A stretch of 64,000 nucleotides of DNA, taken from assembly GCF_018449605.1 (NCBI RefSeq), contig NZ_JAAVUW010000007.1:1-64000 (forward strand), read 5' to 3'. The first letter of the stretch is position 1, and the number at the start of each line of letters is the position of its first letter. Shown here in pieces: positions 1-12,422 of this stretch. Both the position numbers and the translations under genes were made by a program. The DNA comes from Luteibacter sp. dw_328 (lineage in GTDB: Bacteria; Pseudomonadota; Gammaproteobacteria; Xanthomonadales; Rhodanobacteraceae). The notes below the pieces were generated by a model. The model did not search any database and was not told where the DNA came from. It saw nothing but the letters and a program-made list of their open reading frames with translations.

Positions 1-8
1 TCGGCCCC

Positions 9-90
9 TGTGGGAGCCGCTTCAGCGGCGATAACCAGATTGCGGCGGCCCAGCCCGCTGCCGCGGGATCGCCGATGAATCGGCTCCTGC
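9..90. repeat. REPIN (inverted REP pair) upstream of glpR
   Basis: A forward REP of the TGTGGGAGCCGC/TTCAGCGGCGAT subtype (9-32) faces an inverted REP of the ATCGCCGATG/AATCGGCTCC subtype (68-90). The spacer contains the CCCGCTGCCGCGGG block seen in other copies. The pair mixes two stem subtypes. Confidence 0.85.
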
Positions 91-183
91 GGGGGTACGT
101 CCGGCCCTGCATCGCAACCGCCGCATGACACGCTTGTCGCGACCCGGCATCATGCTCGCGTGTTGTGCAGTAACGGGAAAACG

Positions 184-954
184 ATGGATCCACGATTGAA
201 CCGACGTCAGGAAGAGCTCATCGCGATCGTGCAGCGCGAGGGTTTCGTTGGTGTCGATGAACTGGCCAGTCATTTCGACGTTGCACCGCAGACCATTCGC
301 CGTGACCTGAACCTGCTCTCCGACAGCGGCCTGATTCGTCGATACCACGGCGGTGTGAGTCCTTCCTCGAGCGTGGAGAACGTCGCCTACGCGGCGCGTC
401 AGACGCTCCAGGCCGCAGAGAAGAACCGTATCGCGGCGTCGATCGCAAAGCAGATCCCGGATGGCTCCTCGCTCTTCATCAACCTGGGCACCACCAACGA
501 GGGCGTCGGCCGCGCGCTGCTCGATCACCGCGACCTGCGTGTGATTACCAATAACCTCAACATCGCGCTCCTGCTCAGCGACAACCCGACCTTCGAGGTG
601 ATTGTCGCCGGCGGCGTCGTGCGCGGTCGCGACCGTGGTGTGACCGGCGAGGCGACGATCGAGCTCATTCGTCAGTTCAAGGTCGACTACGGGATCATCG
701 GAATCTCCGGTATCGAGCTGGACGGGACCCTGCTGGATTTCGATTTCCACGAAGTACGCGTTGCGCAGGCGATCATCGAGCACTCGCGGCAGGTGTACCT
801 GGGCGCCGATCACACCAAGATCGGACGCAACGCGATGGTTCGGCTGGGTGATTTCTCGCGGGTGGATGCCTGGTTTACCGACAAGGCGCCGCCTGAGCCG
901 TTGATGCCCGTGCTGGAGGCTGCGGGGACGCAGTTGCATGTCGCGGGGGACTGA
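184..954 (+). CDS. glpR: DeoR-family glycerol-3-phosphate regulon repressor
   Basis: This is a DeoR-family transcriptional repressor, expected to bind operators of the glp genes and release them when glycerol 3-phosphate binds. The N-terminus (about residues 5-55) has the family helix-turn-helix, with VDELASHFDVAPQTIRRDL and then a YHGG motif. The rest is the sugar-phosphate sensor domain, with NLGTTNEGVG and the late GADHTKIGRNA stretch. I place the start at the ATG at 184, giving 256 residues; a GTG at 160 is in frame but adds eight residues not typical of the family. The gene precedes glpD, glpF and glpK, and ATGTTCG half-sites lie in front of glpD. Identity as GlpR rather than another DeoR member rests on this context. 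Confidence 0.88.
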   Translation: MDPRLNRRQEELIAIVQREGFVGVDELASHFDVAPQTIRRDLNLLSDSGLIRRYHGGVSPSSSVENVAYAARQTLQAAEKNRIAASIAKQIPDGSSLFINLGTTNEGVGRALLDHRDLRVITNNLNIALLLSDNPTFEVIVAGGVVRGRDRGVTGEATIELIRQFKVDYGIIGISGIELDGTLLDFDFHEVRVAQAIIEHSRQVYLGADHTKIGRNAMVRLGDFSRVDAWFTDKAPPEPLMPVLEAAGTQLHVAGD

Positions 955-966
955 GGTGATGTGTTT

Positions 967-989
967 TCGCCGATGAATCGGCTCCTACA
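967..989. repeat. Single inverted REP after glpR
   Basis: One inverted REP (TCGCCGATG...CGGCTCCTACA) lies 12 bases after the glpR stop. No forward partner is visible nearby. Confidence 0.75.
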
Positions 990-1140
990 GCAGCACGAAT
1001 TGCGGTTTCTTTTAGGGGAGGCTGCCTGGGCAGCCGTGGACTGAAACCACGCCGAGGGCAGAAAGTGTCGATCTATCAGGCATCTACCCACGACTGAGGG
1101 CCTTGTTTCAAACAAACCCTGCGCTGCACTGCAGCGTGCC

Positions 1141-1261
1141 ATGTTCGTTTATGTTCGAATATGCTCACTTTTAACGCAGGCGCCGCTTGCTGACCGTGTG
1201 AAATGTTCGTTTATGCGCCCCTCGGGCGCCTCCGCAAGGAAAAACGAGCGCAGCCGAACAT
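1141..1261 (+). promoter_or_regulatory. Cluster of GlpR operator half-sites before glpD
   Basis: ATGTTCG occurs at 1141-1147, 1151-1157 and 1203-1209, a weaker ATGCTCA at 1161-1167, and the complementary CGAACAT at 1255-1261. The first three are exactly 10 bases apart, one helical turn. E. coli GlpR recognises ATGTTCG/CGAACAT-type half-sites, so this 357-base gap is the likely glpD operator/promoter region. The direct-repeat arrangement differs from a simple palindrome. Confidence 0.65.
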
Positions 1262-1311
1262 GGCTATTCCCCTCTCAGTGAAGTGGTGCCTCCAGCCAAG
1301 CGGAGTGCGCG

Positions 1312-2823
1312 ATGGTCGAGCAGGTCGATGTTCTGGTGGTCGGTGGTGGCGTCAACGGCGTCGGTATCGCACGTGATGCGGTAGGGCGCGGGCTATCGGT
1401 GTGGCTGTGCGAAAGGGACGACCTGGCATCGCACACATCCAGCGCGGCGACCAAGTTGATCCACGGCGGGCTGCGTTACCTCGAGCAATTCGAGTTCGCC
1501 CTCGTCGGCAAGGCGCTTGCCGAGCGCGAGGTACTGCTCAGGGCCGCGCCGCACATCATCTGGCCGCTGCGCTTCATCCTCCCGCACCAACCGCATCTGC
1601 GTCCGGCATGGATGATTCGCATCGGGTTGTTCCTCTATGACCACCTGGGTCGTGGCCGCCGTACCCTGCCGGGTTCGCGGCGTGTGCGCTTTGCCAAACA
1701 CGTCACCGGTGAGCCGCTGCGCAGTGAGTTCCACCAGGGCTTCGTTTACTCCGATGCCTGGGTGCAGGATGCACGCCTGGTCGTCCTCAATGCGATGGAC
1801 GCCGTGCATCGTGGCGCGAAGGTCGAGACCCATACCAAATGCATCAGTGCACGTCGCGATGCGGATGGCTGGACGGCCGAGCTCGAATCGCGCGACGGCA
1901 GCCGCCACTTCGTCAAGGCGCGCGCGCTGGTCAATGCCGCCGGTCCCTGGGCGGCGAGCTTTCTCGACGACGTCGTCCACCTGAAGCATTCGCATACGCT
2001 ACGCCTGATCAAGGGCAGCCATATCGTCGTCCCGAAGATCTTCGATCACCGCTACGCGTACATCTTCCAGCAGCCGGATCGTCGCATCGTCTTCGCCATT
2101 CCGTACGAGCGCGACTTCACGCTGATCGGCACGACCGATATCGAATACAAGTCGGATCCGTCGCACCCGGTGATCGAAGCGGAGGAAACGCAGTACCTGT
2201 GCGAGGCCGTGAACCGCTACTTCAAGAAGCAGCTCACGCCCGCCGACGTTGTCTGGAGCTATAGCGGCGTCCGGCCGCTGCTGCAGGACGAATCCGGTAG
2301 CGCGTCCGAAGTCACACGTGACTACCTGCTCGACATCGACCAGGACGGTGCGCCGCTGCTGAACGTCTTCGGCGGCAAGCTCACGACGTTCCGCAAGTTG
2401 TCCGAAGAGGCTGTCGATAAACTCGCCCCGCTGCTGGGTAACGACAAACCCGCATGGACAGCCGATGCGCGTCCGCTTCCGGGTGGTGGCGAACGGGATA
2501 TCGATGCGCTCACCGACGACATCCGCTCGTCGCGCCCCTGGCTGCCGGAAACCTTTGCCTGGCGGCTCACGCATATGTACGGCACGCGCGCCCGCGACCT
2601 GCTGGGTGAAGCGGACGGCCTCGCCGCGCTCGGCGAGCACTTCGGCTCGGATCTGTACCAGGTGGAGGTGGACTACCTGATCCGCCACGAATGGGCGACC
2701 GAAGCTGAAGACATCCTGTGGCGCCGAAGCAAGATCGGCCTGCGCGTCGGCCCCGACGACGTGCGTCGCCTTACCGAGTACCTGAACCGGCGCGTCCCCC
2801 AGGGGCCTGCCACCAACCCGTAG
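1312..2823 (+). CDS. glpD: Aerobic glycerol-3-phosphate dehydrogenase (FAD)
   Basis: GlpD oxidises sn-glycerol 3-phosphate to dihydroxyacetone phosphate at the cytoplasmic membrane and passes electrons to quinone. The protein is 503 residues, the usual length. It opens with the FAD dinucleotide-binding motif VVGGGVNGVGIARDA (about residues 9-23), followed by the family TSSAATKLIHGGLRYLE segment that holds the flavin. It ends in the C-terminal DAO domain (RHEWATEAEDILWRRSK). It stands between glpR and glpF, with operator half-sites in the preceding gap. The ATG at 1312 starts directly at the conserved N-terminus. Confidence 0.96.
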   Translation: MVEQVDVLVVGGGVNGVGIARDAVGRGLSVWLCERDDLASHTSSAATKLIHGGLRYLEQFEFALVGKALAEREVLLRAAPHIIWPLRFILPHQPHLRPAWMIRIGLFLYDHLGRGRRTLPGSRRVRFAKHVTGEPLRSEFHQGFVYSDAWVQDARLVVLNAMDAVHRGAKVETHTKCISARRDADGWTAELESRDGSRHFVKARALVNAAGPWAASFLDDVVHLKHSHTLRLIKGSHIVVPKIFDHRYAYIFQQPDRRIVFAIPYERDFTLIGTTDIEYKSDPSHPVIEAEETQYLCEAVNRYFKKQLTPADVVWSYSGVRPLLQDESGSASEVTRDYLLDIDQDGAPLLNVFGGKLTTFRKLSEEAVDKLAPLLGNDKPAWTADARPLPGGGERDIDALTDDIRSSRPWLPETFAWRLTHMYGTRARDLLGEADGLAALGEHFGSDLYQVEVDYLIRHEWATEAEDILWRRSKIGLRVGPDDVRRLTEYLNRRVPQGPATNP

Positions 2824-2869
2824 CGCCCTGGCGCTTTCCCAGTCATGAAACCCGATGGAGAGACGGATC

Positions 2870-5232
<2,363 letters not shown>

Positions 5233-5253
5233 GCTGGCAAGGCCTGCTTACGT

Positions 5254-5336
5254 TGTAGGAGCCGATTCATCGGCGATCCCGCGGCAGCGGGCCAGGTTGT
5301 CGCCATCTGGTTATCGCCGATGAATCGGCTCCTACA
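5254..5336. repeat. REPIN between glpK and the PfkB kinase
   Basis: Forward REP 5254-5277 and inverted REP 5313-5336, both of the GATTCATC subtype, surround the usual CCCGCGGCAGCGGG spacer block. Confidence 0.88.
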
Positions 5337-5353
5337 TAGAGCGGGGCTGACGC

Positions 5354-5394
5354 AAAAAAAAGGGGCGGCGCAGTGATGCGCCGCCCCTTTTTTT
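5354..5394. terminator. Bidirectional rho-independent terminator
   Basis: A perfect 10-bp stem, GGGGCGGCGC at 5362-5371 with GCGCCGCCCC at 5378-5387, has an A-run on the left and a T-run on the right. It therefore serves both glpK and the convergent kinase gene. Confidence 0.92.
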
Positions 5395-5402
5395 AAGGTA
5401 CT

Positions 5403-6338
5403 TCAGGGTAGCGCGTAGCCGAACTGTTCGTTGAACTCCGCGGCGAACTGGTCGTACGTGAAGTACTGGTTCTGCGTGCCGGGGTGTTCGACCTTCAGCG
5501 CGCCCATGAGCGAGGCCATGTTGCCGATGGTCTTCCAGTCGTAGTTCTTCATGATGCCGAAGATGAGGCCGGCGCGATAAGCATCGCCGCAACCGGTCGG
5601 GTCGACAACCTTGCGCTCGCGTGCCGGCGGCACCGTGATGATCTCGCCACCGACATGGATGAGCGAACCGCGCGGGCCCTGCGTGATGATGTACGCGGTG
5701 ACCTTCGACGCGATGTCGTCCGCGCTCCAGCCCGTGCGCTGCTGGAGCAGCTGCGATTCGTAGTCGTTGACGATGACGTACGTGGACTTCTCGATCATCG
5801 CGCGGAACTCGTCGCCGTTGAACAGCGGCATCGCCTGGCCCGGATCGAAAATGAAGGGAACGCCGCGCGCGGCGAACTCGTTCACGTGCTGCAGCATCGC
5901 TTCGCGACCGTCCGGTGCGACGATGCCGAACGAGTAGTCCGGGATGTCGCGCACGTGGTTCTCGTGAGCGCTGGACATGGCACCGGGATGGAAGGCCGTG
6001 ATCTGGTTGTTGTCCAGGTCCGTGGTGATGAAGCACTGCGGCGTGAACTGGTCGTCGAACTGGCGCACGCCGTCGAGGCGGATGCCGAACTTCTCCAGGT
6101 GCGCGCGATACGGCGCGAAGTCCTGGCCCACCGTGGCCACCGGCATCGGTGCGCCGCCGAGCAGCTTGAGGTTGTACGCGATGTTGCCGGCGCAGCCGCC
6201 GAACTCGCGACGCATGGCCGGCACCAGGAACGACACATTCAGGATATGGACCTGGTCCGGAATGATGTGGTTCTTGAACTGGTCCTGGAACACCATGATG
6301 GTGTCGTAGGCGAGCGATCCGCAGATAACGGCAGTCAT
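5403..6338 (-). CDS. PfkB-family carbohydrate/nucleoside kinase
   Basis: This is a 311-residue ribokinase-fold (PfkB) kinase that transfers phosphate from ATP to a sugar or nucleoside hydroxyl. The C-terminal PfkB signature DPTGCGDAYRAG is clear; its Asp is the catalytic base and the glycines form the anion hole. The N-terminal glycine-rich stretch GGCAGNIAYNLKLLGG is the first family signature. The extended form resembles proteins annotated as adenosine kinase in related bacteria, but the substrate cannot be read from the sequence. It is transcribed toward glpK, ends at the shared terminator, and diverges from mreB. Confidence 0.85.
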   Translation of the reverse strand: MTAVICGSLAYDTIMVFQDQFKNHIIPDQVHILNVSFLVPAMRREFGGCAGNIAYNLKLLGGAPMPVATVGQDFAPYRAHLEKFGIRLDGVRQFDDQFTPQCFITTDLDNNQITAFHPGAMSSAHENHVRDIPDYSFGIVAPDGREAMLQHVNEFAARGVPFIFDPGQAMPLFNGDEFRAMIEKSTYVIVNDYESQLLQQRTGWSADDIASKVTAYIITQGPRGSLIHVGGEIITVPPARERKVVDPTGCGDAYRAGLIFGIMKNYDWKTIGNMASLMGALKVEHPGTQNQYFTYDQFAAEFNEQFGYALP

Positions 6339-7657
<1,319 letters not shown>

Positions 7658-7698
7658 TGGCCGCGCGCGACGGCGCGCTGGCCGGAACGCGCTGAGCC

Positions 7699-8727
7699 AT
7701 GGCCCTCAATCGCGACGATCAGTCGCCGCTGTTCGCGCCCGGTGTGGCGGGGACCCTGCGCCTGATCGTCTATCTCGCGCTCGCCTGTGTGCTCATGGTG
7801 CTCGATCACCGCGGCGGTTGGCTCGGTAACGTTCGTTACGGGCTGTCCATCGTGGTCGAACCGATCTACCGGATCGCCGGCCTGCCGTCGCAGGGTTTCC
7901 AGGCGGCGACGGTGGCGTTCGCCGATCGCCAGCGCCTTACCGAAACGAACCAGCGCCTGCGGGAAGATCTCCTGCTGGCCAACGCCAAGCTCAATCGCAT
8001 GGCGTCCGTGGCCGAGCAGAACCAGCGTCTCAAGGAACTGCTGGACACCCAGCACAGCCTCTCGCTCAACGTGCAGCTCGCGCGCCTCATCGGCGTGGAC
8101 CTGGGCACCTTCCGTCACCGGATCGTGCTCAACGTCGGCGCGCGCGACAAGGTGCAGGCCGGCCAGGTGGTGATCGACGCACGCGGCGTGATGGGCCAGA
8201 TCGTCGAAGTGATGCCGACCACGTCCGTGGCTATGCTGATCACCGACCCGAACCACGCCATTCCCGTGACGATCGAGCGCACCGGCCTGCGCACCGTGGC
8301 CTATGGGTCGCGCGGCGGCGACATGCTGGTGCTACCCAATATTCCCGTCTCCGCCGACGTGCAGTCCGGCGACAAGCTGGTCACCTCGGGCCTGGGCGGG
8401 CGCTTCCCGCCGGGCTTCCCGGTCGGCGAGATCCGCGACGTGGCGCAGACGGCCTCGGGCACCTTCCTGTCTGCGCAGGCCCGGCCCGCCGCCGACCTCG
8501 ATCGCAGTGAGGATGTGCTCCTGCTCCACGATCTCGCCGAACAGGACGGTCCGCCACCCCTCGCACCCAATGCAGGGCCGCCGGCCGGCATGGCGCCGGA
8601 TCCGAACGCGCCGCCGACCGCACCGGTGACCCCGACCCTGCCGAAGGTGACCTCGCCGACCACGACGCCGGTGCCCGCCCGCGCGGCCTCGTCGACGGAA
8701 ACATCGCCAGCGGGGACGACGCCATGA
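7699..8727 (+). CDS. mreC: Rod-shape-determining protein MreC
   Basis: MreC is a bitopic inner-membrane protein that links MreB to the periplasmic wall synthases PBP2/RodA. The 342-residue sequence has one N-terminal transmembrane segment (about residues 18-37), a coiled-coil-like stretch (RLTETNQRLREDLLLANAKLN), then the beta-rich periplasmic domain with VMPTTSVAMLITDPNHAIPV. A low-complexity Pro/Thr/Ala tail of roughly 70 residues follows. It sits 41 bases after mreB, and its last codons overlap the mreD start by 4 bases (ATGA), implying translational coupling. Confidence 0.94.
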   Translation: MALNRDDQSPLFAPGVAGTLRLIVYLALACVLMVLDHRGGWLGNVRYGLSIVVEPIYRIAGLPSQGFQAATVAFADRQRLTETNQRLREDLLLANAKLNRMASVAEQNQRLKELLDTQHSLSLNVQLARLIGVDLGTFRHRIVLNVGARDKVQAGQVVIDARGVMGQIVEVMPTTSVAMLITDPNHAIPVTIERTGLRTVAYGSRGGDMLVLPNIPVSADVQSGDKLVTSGLGGRFPPGFPVGEIRDVAQTASGTFLSAQARPAADLDRSEDVLLLHDLAEQDGPPPLAPNAGPPAGMAPDPNAPPTAPVTPTLPKVTSPTTTPVPARAASSTETSPAGTTP

Positions 8728-9215
8728 ACAAGCTTCGTGTCCGCCAGCTGTGGTTCGCCGCAACGCTGTTGCTGTCGCTGTTCCTGATGCTGATTCCGCT
8801 ACCGGGACCGCTCACGCCGTTCAAGCCGTACTGGCCGGCGCTGATCCTGCTGTACTGGTGCCTGCAGTCGGGCGATCGCGTCACGCTCGGCCTGGCGTTC
8901 TGCCTGGGCGTGGGCGCCGATCTGTTCGACGGCGTGCTGCTCGGTGAACAGGCGCTGCGCCTTACGGCCATGGTCTTCATCGCGCTGCGCTTCCGCTCGC
9001 GTTTGCGCTTCTTCCCGATGTGGCAGCAGTCGTTGGCCGTGCTCGGCCTGCTGCTGAACGACCGCGTGCTCCTGCTGCTCATCCGGGTGTTTGCCGGCGA
9101 TCCGCTACCGCCGCCGGAATACTGGATCTCGCCGCTGGTGGGCGCAGTGCTGTGGCCGTTCGTCTTCCTGATCCTCGACGACCTGCGCGCGCGTCTGCGC
9201 ATCCACGACACATGA
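8724..9215 (+). CDS. mreD: Rod-shape-determining protein MreD
   Basis: MreD is a small polytopic inner-membrane partner of MreC. The 163-residue protein is almost entirely hydrophobic, with about five predicted membrane spans and the family segment FKPYWPALILLYWCLQ near the N-terminus. It overlaps mreC by 4 bases at its start and mrdA by 4 bases at its end, consistent with a tightly coupled operon. Confidence 0.93.
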   Translation: MNKLRVRQLWFAATLLLSLFLMLIPLPGPLTPFKPYWPALILLYWCLQSGDRVTLGLAFCLGVGADLFDGVLLGEQALRLTAMVFIALRFRSRLRFFPMWQQSLAVLGLLLNDRVLLLLIRVFAGDPLPPPEYWISPLVGAVLWPFVFLILDDLRARLRIHDT

Positions 9216-11242
9216 GCCGGCGTCGCGCCTCGATCAAGGAGGTCCGCGGCGAGGTAGCGCTGTTCCGACGGCGCGCCCTGGCGGGATTCTTCCTGCTCCT
9301 GCTCGGCCTCATCGCCGTGTGCAGCCGCTATGTCTACCTGCAGGTATTCCATCACGACGAGTTCGTGACGCGTTCGGAGCAGAACCGCGTGAAGCCGCGT
9401 TCGATCCCGCCCGCGCGCGGTCTCATCTACGATCGCAACGGCGTGTTGCTCGCCGACAACGTGCCCGCTTTCCGCCTCGAAGTGACGCCCGAGCAGGTCG
9501 CCAACATGGACGACATGCTGCAGAAGCTCAGCGCGGTGGTGCCGATCAGCGACGACGACATCGTCACGTTCAAGAAGCAGGTGAAGCTGGGCCGGCGCTT
9601 CGAAGGCATTCCGCTCAAGCTCAAGCTCACCGAGGACGAGATCGGTCGCTTCGCCGTGAATCGCTGGCGATTCCCTGGCGTCGACGTCGTGCCGTATCTC
9701 ACCCGGCGCTACCCGCTGGGACCCTCTCTGGCGCATGTCATCGGCTACGTGAGCCGCATCGACGTGGACGACCTGAACAACATGGACGACGACGAGGAGG
9801 CCAGCTACAAGGGCACCACGCACATCGGCCGCATCGGTATCGAGAGGTCCTACGAAAAGCTGCTGCACGGTGAGCCAGGCTACGAGCTGGTCGAGGTGAA
9901 CGCGGACGGCCGCACCCAAGCCGTACTCGACACCACGCCGCCGACACCGGGCAAGAACATCTACCTCAGCATCGACGTGCGCCTGCAGAAGGCAGCGCTC
10001 GACGCGATGGCGGGTCGTTCCGGTGCCGCCATCGCCATCGATCCGCGTAACGGACAGGTCCTGGCCTTCGCCAGCGTCCCCGACTTCGACCCCAATCTCT
10101 TCGTCAACGGCATCAGTTCGGTCGATTACAAGAACCTGATGACGGCACCTGACAAGCCGCTCTACAACCGTGCTCTACGCGGCGTGTATCCGCCCGGTTC
10201 CACGGTGAAGCCGTTCCTGGCGCTCGGCGGCCTCACCATGGGCATTCGCCGGCCGTCGGATACGGTGCTCTCCACGGGTGAGTTCTGCATTCCCGGGCAA
10301 TCGCGTTGCTATCGTGACGATGTTCGCGGCGGCAACGGCACGGTGAATATGGTTCGCGCGATCGAATTGTCCACCAACACGTATTTTTACCGGCTCGCGC
10401 TCGACATGGGCATCGACCGCCTTGCGCAGTGGATGGGCAGCCTGGGTTTCGGAAGCAAGACCGGCATCGACCTCACCGGTGAAGTCGAAGGCGTGCTGCC
10501 CTCACGCGAATGGAAGGCGAAGCACAGCAAGGCGGGCTGGTATCCGGGCGAAACGATCATTTCCGGTATCGGCCAGGGCTATTGGGCGGTGACACCGATT
10601 CAGCTGGCCCACGCCGTCGCGACGTTTGCTGGCCACGGCGTGCCTTATGCGCCGCATTTGCTGATGGATACGCAGGACGGCGTGGATGCCGCGCGCGTGC
10701 CGCAGTCGTTCCCGCCGACGGGTCCTTCGGTGATCCGCAAACCGCAGGATTGGGACACCGTGAACGAGGGCATGATCGCGGTGATCAACTCGGGCGCAGG
10801 TACCGGCAAGAAGCTCGGCATCGGTTTCCCCTTCGTCATCGCCGGCAAGAGCGGCACGGCCGAGCGCTTCTCGCGCAAATCCGACGCCTATGACAACAAC
10901 AAGAACACTGCATACCTGGCGAACCGCCACCGTGCATTGTTCATCGCTTACACGCCCGCGGAGGATCCGAAGATCGCCGTGGCCGTGGTGCTCGAGGCGG
11001 GTGCGTGGGGTGCGGCGGATTCCGGCCCTATTGCCCGCAAGATTCTTGACCAGTGGGTTGTCGACTCGGGCGGCGCGCGCCCGACCGCGCTGCCGCCGGG
11101 TCCCATTACGCTCTCCGATGCGCCGGCCGAGGCCGCGCCTGTCGAAGACGCACCGGCCAGCGCTGGCTCTGTACAGGGTGCACAGCCTGCCGCACCGTCC
11201 AGCGCGGAACTGCCACCCGACGACAATGGCGAGGATCAATAA
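9212..11242 (+). CDS. mrdA: Penicillin-binding protein 2 (elongasome transpeptidase)
   Basis: PBP2 is the transpeptidase that cross-links new lateral-wall peptidoglycan, working with RodA. The 676-residue protein starts with a cytoplasmic stub and one membrane anchor (AGFFLLLLGLIAVCSRYVYL), then the dimerisation domain with PPARGLIYDRNG. The transpeptidase domain has the nucleophile motif STVK (Ser330), STN (387-389) and KSGT (546-549). The frame is open upstream to 9020, but the ATG at 9212 overlaps the mreD stop (ATGA) and gives the usual N-terminus. An Ala/Pro-rich tail of about 45 residues follows the catalytic domain. Confidence 0.95.
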   Translation: MSRRRASIKEVRGEVALFRRRALAGFFLLLLGLIAVCSRYVYLQVFHHDEFVTRSEQNRVKPRSIPPARGLIYDRNGVLLADNVPAFRLEVTPEQVANMDDMLQKLSAVVPISDDDIVTFKKQVKLGRRFEGIPLKLKLTEDEIGRFAVNRWRFPGVDVVPYLTRRYPLGPSLAHVIGYVSRIDVDDLNNMDDDEEASYKGTTHIGRIGIERSYEKLLHGEPGYELVEVNADGRTQAVLDTTPPTPGKNIYLSIDVRLQKAALDAMAGRSGAAIAIDPRNGQVLAFASVPDFDPNLFVNGISSVDYKNLMTAPDKPLYNRALRGVYPPGSTVKPFLALGGLTMGIRRPSDTVLSTGEFCIPGQSRCYRDDVRGGNGTVNMVRAIELSTNTYFYRLALDMGIDRLAQWMGSLGFGSKTGIDLTGEVEGVLPSREWKAKHSKAGWYPGETIISGIGQGYWAVTPIQLAHAVATFAGHGVPYAPHLLMDTQDGVDAARVPQSFPPTGPSVIRKPQDWDTVNEGMIAVINSGAGTGKKLGIGFPFVIAGKSGTAERFSRKSDAYDNNKNTAYLANRHRALFIAYTPAEDPKIAVAVVLEAGAWGAADSGPIARKILDQWVVDSGGARPTALPPGPITLSDAPAEAAPVEDAPASAGSVQGAQPAAPSSAELPPDDNGEDQ

Positions 11243-11244
11243 GC

Positions 11245-12360
11245 ATGTTCGCCAACCTCTCCGTTCGTCTCAAACGCTTCGGCCTGCGCCTGCTCACGCG
11301 GCCGCGTCTCGATCTGCCGCTACTGCTGGCTTTGTTCCTGCTCGCCTGCGCCGGCCTCGCCACGCTTTACAGCGCCGGCAACGCCAACCTCTCGCTGGTC
11401 GGCGGTCAGGCGGCGCGCTTCGTGCTCGGCGCGGTGTTGCTGGTGGTGATCTCGCGTATTCCGCCGCCCGTGCTGCGCTCGTGGACGCCCTGGCTCTACA
11501 TGGGCAGTACGGCGCTGCTGGTGGTGGTGGCGGCGCTGGGTGAAGGGCGCGGCGCGTATCGCTGGCTGGATCTCGGCTTCATGCGCTTCCAGCCGTCCGA
11601 GCTGCTCAAGCTCACCATGCCGATGATGGTGGCGTGGTACCTGCATCCGCGGCAGCTGCCGCCAGGCTGGAAGGACATCATCGTGGTCGGCCTGATGATC
11701 GCCGTGCCGGCGGCGCTGATCGCCGAGCAGCCTGACCTGGGCACCGCCTTGCTGGTGGCGGCGGCCGGCGCCTTCGCGCTGTTCCTGTCCGGCATGGCCT
11801 GGTGGCGCATCGGCCTGCTCGTCGGTGGCGCGGGCGCGGCCATTCCCGTGGCCTGGCAGTTCCTCCACGAGTACCAGCGCAATCGCGTGCGCACGCTGCT
11901 CGATCCCGAATCGGATCCCCTGGGCAACGGCTGGCACATCATCCAGTCGAAGATCGCCGTGGGTTCGGGCGGCATCTTCGGCAAGGGCTGGCAGCACGGC
12001 ACGCAGTCACGCCTGGAGTTCCTGCCCGAGCACACCACCGACTTCATCTTCGCCGTGTTCTCGGAAGAATTCGGGCTGATCGGCGTCATCACCATCATGC
12101 TGCTCTACGCCTTCATCATCGGCCGTTGCCTGTGGATCGCGATGAATGCGCGCGACACCTATTCGCGCCTGCTCGCCGGTGCCATTGGCATGAGTTTCTT
12201 CGTTTACGTGGCGGTGAACGGCGGCATGGTCGCGGGCATCCTGCCGGTGGTGGGCGTGCCGATGCCGCTGATCAGTTACGGCGGTACGTCCGCGGTGTCG
12301 CTGCTGGTCGGCTTCGGGGTCTTGATGTCGATCCATGCCAATCGCAAGCTCCACGATTGA
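11245..12360 (+). CDS. rodA: SEDS peptidoglycan polymerase RodA
   Basis: RodA is the SEDS-family glycosyltransferase that polymerises lipid II and pairs with PBP2. The 371-residue protein is polytopic. Family landmarks are RFQPSELLKL, AEQPDLGTALLV (with the essential Asp), SRLEFLPEHTTDFIFAV and the C-terminal PLISYGGTS. The ATG at 11245 starts 2 bases after the mrdA stop. The longer open frame from 11053 only runs through mrdA in another phase. Confidence 0.95.
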   Translation: MFANLSVRLKRFGLRLLTRPRLDLPLLLALFLLACAGLATLYSAGNANLSLVGGQAARFVLGAVLLVVISRIPPPVLRSWTPWLYMGSTALLVVVAALGEGRGAYRWLDLGFMRFQPSELLKLTMPMMVAWYLHPRQLPPGWKDIIVVGLMIAVPAALIAEQPDLGTALLVAAAGAFALFLSGMAWWRIGLLVGGAGAAIPVAWQFLHEYQRNRVRTLLDPESDPLGNGWHIIQSKIAVGSGGIFGKGWQHGTQSRLEFLPEHTTDFIFAVFSEEFGLIGVITIMLLYAFIIGRCLWIAMNARDTYSRLLAGAIGMSFFVYVAVNGGMVAGILPVVGVPMPLISYGGTSAVSLLVGFGVLMSIHANRKLHD

Positions 12361-12422
12361 TGCCTGAACGCTTCCCGAAGCGCGCCCCGGACGCGCCTTT
12401 CCTGCGTGCTACGCTTCGGCGC

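Noticed and set aside
9-90. Rho-independent terminators at each REP pair
   Set aside because: The REP stems lack T-runs and occur in both orientations in all kinds of gaps, so they are listed as repeats rather than terminators.
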